DNA from: Isoetes engelmannii
Taxonomy: Eukaryota; Streptophyta; Lycopodiopsida; Isoetales; Isoetaceae
Length of the DNA: 23,360 nt
Direction: 5' to 3'
NCBI GenBank assembly: GCA_011763485.2
Contig: JAANSK020248941.1
Span: 1-23,360, forward strand
Shown here: piece after piece, positions 18,741 to 23,360 of the stretch
How positions within the stretch are numbered: position 1 is the stretch's first letter
How the letters are laid out: each line of letters begins with the position of its first letter
Program-made: the position numbers and the translations under genes
The notes under the pieces: generated by a model
Database searches by the model: none
What the model saw: only the letters and a program-made list of their open reading frames with translations
What the model was told of the DNA's origin: nothing

Positions 18741-18867
18741 GAACCTAGATTACCTGAAAAAGAACTATGGGGTAATTACCAGGAATTTCCACCTACCCGT
18801 AGGTTAGAATTCAGATTTAGTCCAGCTTATTATATGTGTTTAATTCAGATTTCTTATCAAAGTGTAA
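18674..18867. repeat. ~60-bp direct repeat, period about 133
   Basis: Copies at about 18674-18733 and 18807-18867 share GAATTC(a)gatttagtc and 'gtttaattcaga', ending 'cttat(t/c)aaagt'. They straddle the possible polyadenylation signal, so the repeat may bear on where the transcript ends. Confidence 0.75.
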
Positions 18868-19730
18868 CTCAAACCTCTAAAACCTTGTTAATGTGTCAAA
18901 ACTAGAAATAGTTATCCAATGTTTCGTGCTAAGGGTGCTGGGTATGTGCCAGCCTTGCCAATTTACATTTGGAATGGACGTAAAAACATCTCAGGTTAAA
19001 ATTTGTCCTTGCGTCCAAAAGCGCTATGCCACGTGGCAAAAACCAAGAATATGACAAATTTTTTTTTTATTTTTCTGCAGCTTTTCTTGGCGGGCAGCGA
19101 AGATGAGATTTTACCCACTGATCCATCAAAGATCAGCATCTACCCAGCGATTTTGAGCATTTACCTATCAATTCTGAATTTTGTACCCAATATTTTATGA
19201 GTTTACCCAGCATTCTAAACTGTTTTATTGGCACAAAATTTAACCTAACCTGTTTCCAAGTAACGGAAATGTCTCTTTATGATGTCGACACTGCCACTCC
19301 CTCCTCGTAACGTCATCGCCTCCCTCCCCTCCTCCCTCTCCATTAACTGAGGTTTATTTGTTGTATTAGGCTAAATTCGGAACTTCTATCAATGTCTAAG
19401 GTGGTATAAGGTCTCCCACATGGAGTAAAACGCTTTTCCTCTACGAATTTGAGAAGATATTTTAAGCGTCAAAACTAGAACTTGGCCACTCATTCAAGCC
19501 ATAAATAGGCCTGACATATTAGCACCAAATCTGGTTGTTCACGCATTGTTACTAAAATCTTGGACTTTTATCAAAGAGTATCTTTGCTTGCCAACTTAGA
19601 ATCGTCACCATGAACAATGACCATGTGACATTCACTTGTTTAACTTGTTGTAAGTTTTGAACTGTTCCAACTTTAGATTCTTTCATTTTGTCAACGTCCT
19701 TTTTTGTACGTCTTATATGAATATCATCAC
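18868..19730. other. intergenic, no gene recognised
   Basis: No coding similarity is seen. From 19112 to 19220 the words 'tttaccca' or 'ctaccca' recur five times at uneven spacing of about 20-30 bases, a short degenerate repeat. A C-rich pyrimidine patch lies at about 19295-19345. Confidence 0.5.
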
Positions 19731-19896
19731 GGTTGTCCCAAATCTATACTATTATATTCAGGTAGTATCGTAATGCATATGCCTAGAAATTTCGTATGTG
19801 CATGTCATTCCAAGGTTGTTCCAGATCTATACTATTATATTTATGGTACTACTGTAATGCATATGTCTAGAAATTTCGTATGTGCACGTCATTCAA
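19731..19896. repeat. 83-bp tandem duplication
   Basis: Two abutting units of exactly 83 bases, 19731-19813 and 19814-19896, share 'atctatactattatatt', 'gtaatgcatatg' and 'ctagaaatttcgtatgtgca'. They differ at about ten positions without any indel. Confidence 0.93.
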
Positions 19897-20506
19897 GCAC
19901 ATAGATTTAAAGGGTTAAGAGGATGCAATCTTTGTACTATTTTATAAGAATATATGATGTATTTGTAAAATATGCTATGAGCTGTTCATATAATAGGCAT
20001 ACAAAGTTGGACTAATATGCACTTTAGCTCATGGAAAGTGTTTGTTTTTGTATTTTCATTAAAGACATGCAAGAATTGTAGGGTCAATATGTACTAAAGA
20101 TATTCCTTACACGTCTCCACTTTGTCTTTTACAAAAACAACAATAAGTAATACAGTAAGCAATGAAGAGTCGCAAAAGGAGTTACCAGTATATCCAGTAA
20201 AAATTTCTTCCTCTTCCTCTTGCTGCGCGAAATATACACGTGGATTCATTCTGCAAGCATCAAGCACATGGAGTGGTATTTATGCCTGGGGGCCAAGCTA
20301 CTACGTTTTATGGTTACTCTAAACTCATGCAAGATGTTTGAATGTAATAAGAAACTTCTACCGTTCTATTTTGTAAACAAATTTAAATGTGTTCCTTTTA
20401 AAGGCTTATCATCCGCAAGCATAGGCTTAGCATATGCATTCTAGTCAAGGCTCATAGAAACTGGCAAAACTCCCGATGTAGTTTTAAGTAATCCCAAGTC
20501 TGACAT
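19897..20506. other. intergenic, no gene recognised
   Basis: The stretch is AT-rich. I see no similarity to known proteins and no repeat structure. Confidence 0.5.
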
Positions 20507-20518
20507 GTGTGATCTTTT

Positions 20519-20767
20519 TTTTGAAGGCAAGGATCTGTATTATATTCGAATCATAAAAATATACATACAGTTGAGTCTGAAACTACTATCACTTCTCTGA
20601 TCCATGAGTAGTAGTTCGGACTCTAGGCCTAGTACTATTAGGACCCCTCTCAACTTCTTCTCCGTATACGGATACTACAGGAGAGAAAAACAAAGTTCCT
20701 AGACCCTGCTGATACAGCTAAGGCCAGCAACTGAACAAGAGCTACCCGGCCAACTACTGAACAAGAC
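20519..20767 (-). mobile_element. short antisense retroposon (SINE or truncated LINE) with 12-bp target duplication
   Basis: GTGTGATCTTTT occurs at 20507-20518 and exactly again at 20768-20779, bracketing 249 bases. The left edge is a T-run, which on the minus strand is a poly(A) tail after 'ccttgccttc'. This is the pattern of LINE-driven retroposition on the minus strand. No convincing A and B boxes at SINE spacing are seen, so a 5'-truncated LINE 3' end is as likely as a SINE. Near its minus-strand start a ~26-base unit (ggccaRc...aactgaacaaga) is doubled at about 20720-20766. Confidence 0.7.
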
Positions 20768-20779
20768 GTGTGATCTTTT

Positions 20780-22166
20780 GTCAACAATCATGCATGCATT
20801 ATCAAAGCATAGAATATTCATCAAGTAGGCAAGCACATGGCTTATTCTTTTTGTACATTTTAACATAATATTATTCACCTCCTTGGACATCTAGACATGA
20901 AACATATGGCCTTTTATTGGCAACCTAAAAACTTCTAATTGGACGTTAAAAAATCTATTCTATTTTGTTCATTTGGTTGGATATCTAGCCAAGCAATATA
21001 TGATTCTATTGCTTAGAACTTGCGATACTATTACTAAAGTTATCGTAAAAGTCTTACTGTACGAGGATTTCCCTATTAGTAATTAGTAGGAATTGAGGAG
21101 AGGAAAGACTATTCATTATTAGTATTGGCGAAGCTCGAGAAACACTAGAAACCAACCGGTTGAAATTGAATTTTTCCCAGTTGAGTGGATCATATAAAAC
21201 GACAAGTTTTCCTATGGTTTTCTATTAATACAATGGAAAGTTCTAGCTCTAAACACAAGATATCCGACTAGTCAAAGAAGCTGTATAAAGTTTTCTGATG
21301 GAATTTAAAAAGTTTGCCCAACACTGTTCATAATAAGTTGTTGCACTAGATAGTATCACATCGTAATTATATATAGAATCATGCATCTAGTGAAAGCTGA
21401 TGTGCATTTTATCTAGTCAAGCATTATTAATTGCATCATTGAGCATATTTTGCAGTGGCATTCACTTGGGAATTGAAACATCTTTTTTACAGACCACAGG
21501 TTCAAAACCTGTCGGTCTAGTAATGGGGACCTTAAAATTCCATTGCCACGGGGTCACCGGTTCAAGTATGATCAACTGGTCCTATGGTAAGATCTTAAAC
21601 CTGTCATATGTAATGGATAATCACATGTAAAGCAGCTCCTAGTATAGAATCGTATTGATCGCACCTAGGAGTGCATTGGCTTCCATGTGATATGTAGAAT
21701 AAAGTAAAGTAGAATGTAATCATGACGTGATGATGAATAGACTGACGTCCTTCAATAAAAATCTTTTTTACAGGTATTGAGCTGTTGTAAGTTGCATAAT
21801 TGAGAAGATACAACTACCAAATACATTCAAAGGGGGTTCACATTTTATCCCTGTATTTTATGCATGAGTGCAAGTTAGGGTTTTTGGATTGCCCCTACGG
21901 CAATTCATTAGGGGGAGGGTGGGTTTTGAGCATCTTGAGGTATATTTTAGCATATCTAATGATCTAACGGCGAGAATTACTAGTTGTTTTGCTGGTGGTG
22001 AAAAAGTTTTTGGAATTTTTCTAATATGATATAGCCAAAGGTTTTTTTCTTTTTTGATGCCAAGAAATTTTTAGACTCACCGGATTGTCGCCGGATACTC
22101 ATTTTGTGCTAATTCTTTTAGAATGCAACGTCTCAATGGTGGACATATGATATAGTTCTAATAATA
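20780..22166. other. intergenic; possible LTR remnant and a hairpin
   Basis: No gene is recognised. About 21058-21262 looks like an old LTR (TGTACGAGG... to ...AAACA, a catataaaac box near 21192, and repeated 'attagta' words near its start), but no target duplication or primer site confirms it. A hairpin at 21491-21518 has a 10-bp stem with one bulge and contains GGTTCAAAACC, which fits a pol III B box. Confidence 0.35.
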
Positions 22167-22814
22167 TCCTCCTAGAGAAAATAGAAACTAGAAAGGGCGA
22201 GAAATTAGAGAGAGAATAGAAAGATAAACTAGAGAGAGAATAATAGAGAAAGAGTGAGACGAGAGAGAGAACAACAATGGAGAGAGAAACTAGAAAAAGA
22301 ATAGAGAGAGAAACTAGAGAAAAAAAGAAGCAAGATAGAGAAACTAGAGAGACAATAGAGAGAGAAACTAGAGAAAGGATAGGAAGAAATGAACTAGAGA
22401 GAGGAACTAGTCAGAGAAAGAAACTAGAGAGAGGAAGTAGAGAGAGAATAAAAAGAGAGAATAGAGAGAGAGAAACTAGAGAAAGTATAGGAAGAAATGA
22501 ACTAGAGAGAGGAACTAGACAGAGAAAGAAACTAGAGAGAGAAATGAGAGAGAGAGAGAGTACACAGAGAGGGAGAGATTAGAGAGAGAGTAAAAAGAGA
22601 GAGAATAGTGAGAGAGACTAGAGAGAAAATAGGAAAACTAGAGAGAGAATAGAGAGAGAAACTAGAGAAAGAATAGAGAGCGATGAACTAGAGAGAGGAA
22701 CTAGACAGAGAGAGAGAAACTAGAGAGAGGAACTAGAGAGAGGAACTAGAGAGAGAATACACAGAGAGGGAGAGACTAGAGAGAGAAGCTAGAGAGAGAA
22801 TAGAGAGAGAGGGA
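22167..22814. repeat. polypurine GA satellite (GAGAGAAACTAGAGA type)
   Basis: About 650 bases are almost purely G and A, with 'cta' or 'ata' punctuation. They are made of gagagaga runs and the word 'aactagagaga'. Longer units recur: 'aggaagaaatgaactagaga' appears near 22381 and 22489, 108 bases apart, and a related copy lies near 22685. The 101-codon open frame at 22277-22582 (ERETRE... repeats) is a by-product of the repeat, not a gene. Confidence 0.92.
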
Positions 22815-22840
22815 GAAATGAAATGAAATGAAATGAAATG
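22815..22840 (-). repeat. (CATTT)n microsatellite ending the LINE
   Basis: Five GAAAT units plus G on the plus strand read CATTTCATTTC... on the minus strand. They come right after the LINE 3' UTR and at the edge of the GA satellite. Several LINE clades end in a short tandem repeat in place of poly(A), and this is best read as that end. Confidence 0.7.
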
Positions 22841-23360
22841 TTATTATTCGTCTATGAGACCATCAGGTCTAGAAGACACACAATAACTCCTGCAATTCTC
22901 CATCGTCAATTTCCAGTGTGCTCTCTAATAGAGCTTCACTTATCTCATTCTCTTCTCCCTCATACACATCCAACTAATATTTATAGTTCTTAATATACGT
23001 CTCCCTTGTTTTCAAAACATATACAAGATAATTACTAACATCTTGACTTGGTAAATAGAAAAAGCATCCCAAAGTAATATCTTCTGGTGTAGAGTACTTA
23101 GCTCTCAAGTTAGAGTATGCCGGACATTTTAAAATGACGTGTTCTTCGTCTTCAATATCTCCCGCTCCGCATACCTTACATGTGCGTGCATTATGTGGTA
23201 TATTACCCCATCTCCCTACCTCCACTCCTAAATGGTGAGAACTCAATCTCATCCTGCATGTAACGTGTCTCTTATAATATGACAGTTTTTCATATAGGTG
23301 TGGTGCTTCTGTTAACCTTGGATTAATTTCCTCCATATAGTAACGCATCTTGGTTTTTGG
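22841..23360 (-). mobile_element. 3' end of a LINE (non-LTR retrotransposon), partial
   Basis: On the minus strand this is the end of the reverse-transcriptase reading frame, about 130 bases of 3' UTR (22841-22973) and the (CATTT)n end. The rest lies beyond the window, so its 5' extent and integrity are unknown. Confidence 0.8.
22974..23360 (-). CDS. LINE reverse-transcriptase protein, C-terminal part with CCHC zinc knuckle
   Basis: The frame is open from the window edge to its stop at 22974-22976 without a break (128 codons, no start inside). From ATG 23348 the zinc motif is C57-x2-C60-x9-H70-x4-C75, in the setting TCKVCGAGDIEDEEHVILKC. It is preceded by a basic helix (YKRHVTCRMRLSSHHLGVEV). 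This zinc knuckle plus EDEEH is typical of the C-terminus of LINE ORF2 proteins, where it helps bind the element's RNA or target. The intact frame suggests a fairly young copy. The exact LINE clade cannot be told from this part. Confidence 0.82.
   Translation of the reverse strand, partial: PKTKMRYYMEEINPRLTEAPHLYEKLSYYKRHVTCRMRLSSHHLGVEVGRWGNIPHNARTCKVCGAGDIEDEEHVILKCPAYSNLRAKYSTPEDITLGCFFYLPSQDVSNYLVYVLKTRETYIKNYKY

Noticed and set aside
21058-21262. Possible solo LTR
   Set aside because: The composition and a TATA-like box fit, but there is no target duplication, primer site or second copy, so it is only noted within the intergenic entry.
22277-22582. 101-codon open frame of ERETRE-type repeats
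   Set aside because: It is a translation of the GA satellite, with repeats set by the DNA unit and no conserved domain.
1-23360. CRISPR array, prokaryotic operon or phage-like system
   Set aside because: The window has a spliced plant gene and plant retroelements. The repeats are two-copy or simple sequence and not regularly spaced units with unique spacers.

Overview
The window is nuclear DNA of a land plant. It is AT-rich and holds one gene of 16 exons with long introns full of decayed transposons. The repeats are plant-type: Ty1-copia elements with tRNA-Met-type primer sites, a PIF/Harbinger-like MITE and a LINE. Large introns and a LINE carrying a C-terminal CCHC knuckle would suit a fern or another seedless plant, but the sequence alone does not settle the lineage.

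Layout: 1-3300 is intergenic, with an antisense copia LTR fragment (1181-1398), several short two-copy duplications and perhaps a decayed MITE. A telo-box and a site II-like motif (3310-3338) lie just upstream of the gene. From 3384 to 18450, plus strand, runs a complete gene for a NOC1/MAK21/CEBPZ-family protein, the counterpart of Arabidopsis SLOW WALKER2, which acts in 60S ribosome assembly. I placed all 16 exons by splice signals and family motifs. They join in frame to 946 codons plus a stop, with one GC-AG intron. Intron 6 holds a fossil copia element with target duplications. Intron 7 holds an antisense copia integrase fossil, an unrecognised open frame and four pairs of direct repeats. 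Intron 12 holds a copia LTR plus primer-site remnant. Intron 13 holds a 463-bp MITE with TAA target duplications.

From 18451 to 23360 I see no host gene. This part holds the 3' UTR, an 83-bp tandem duplication, a short antisense retroposon with 12-bp target duplications, about 650 bp of polypurine GA satellite, and the 3' end of an antisense LINE with a CCHC zinc knuckle and a (CATTT)n end.

I found no multi-gene system. The most useful results are the full exon model, the clean target-site evidence for three insertions (copia, MITE, retroposon), and the many diverged two-copy tandem duplications.
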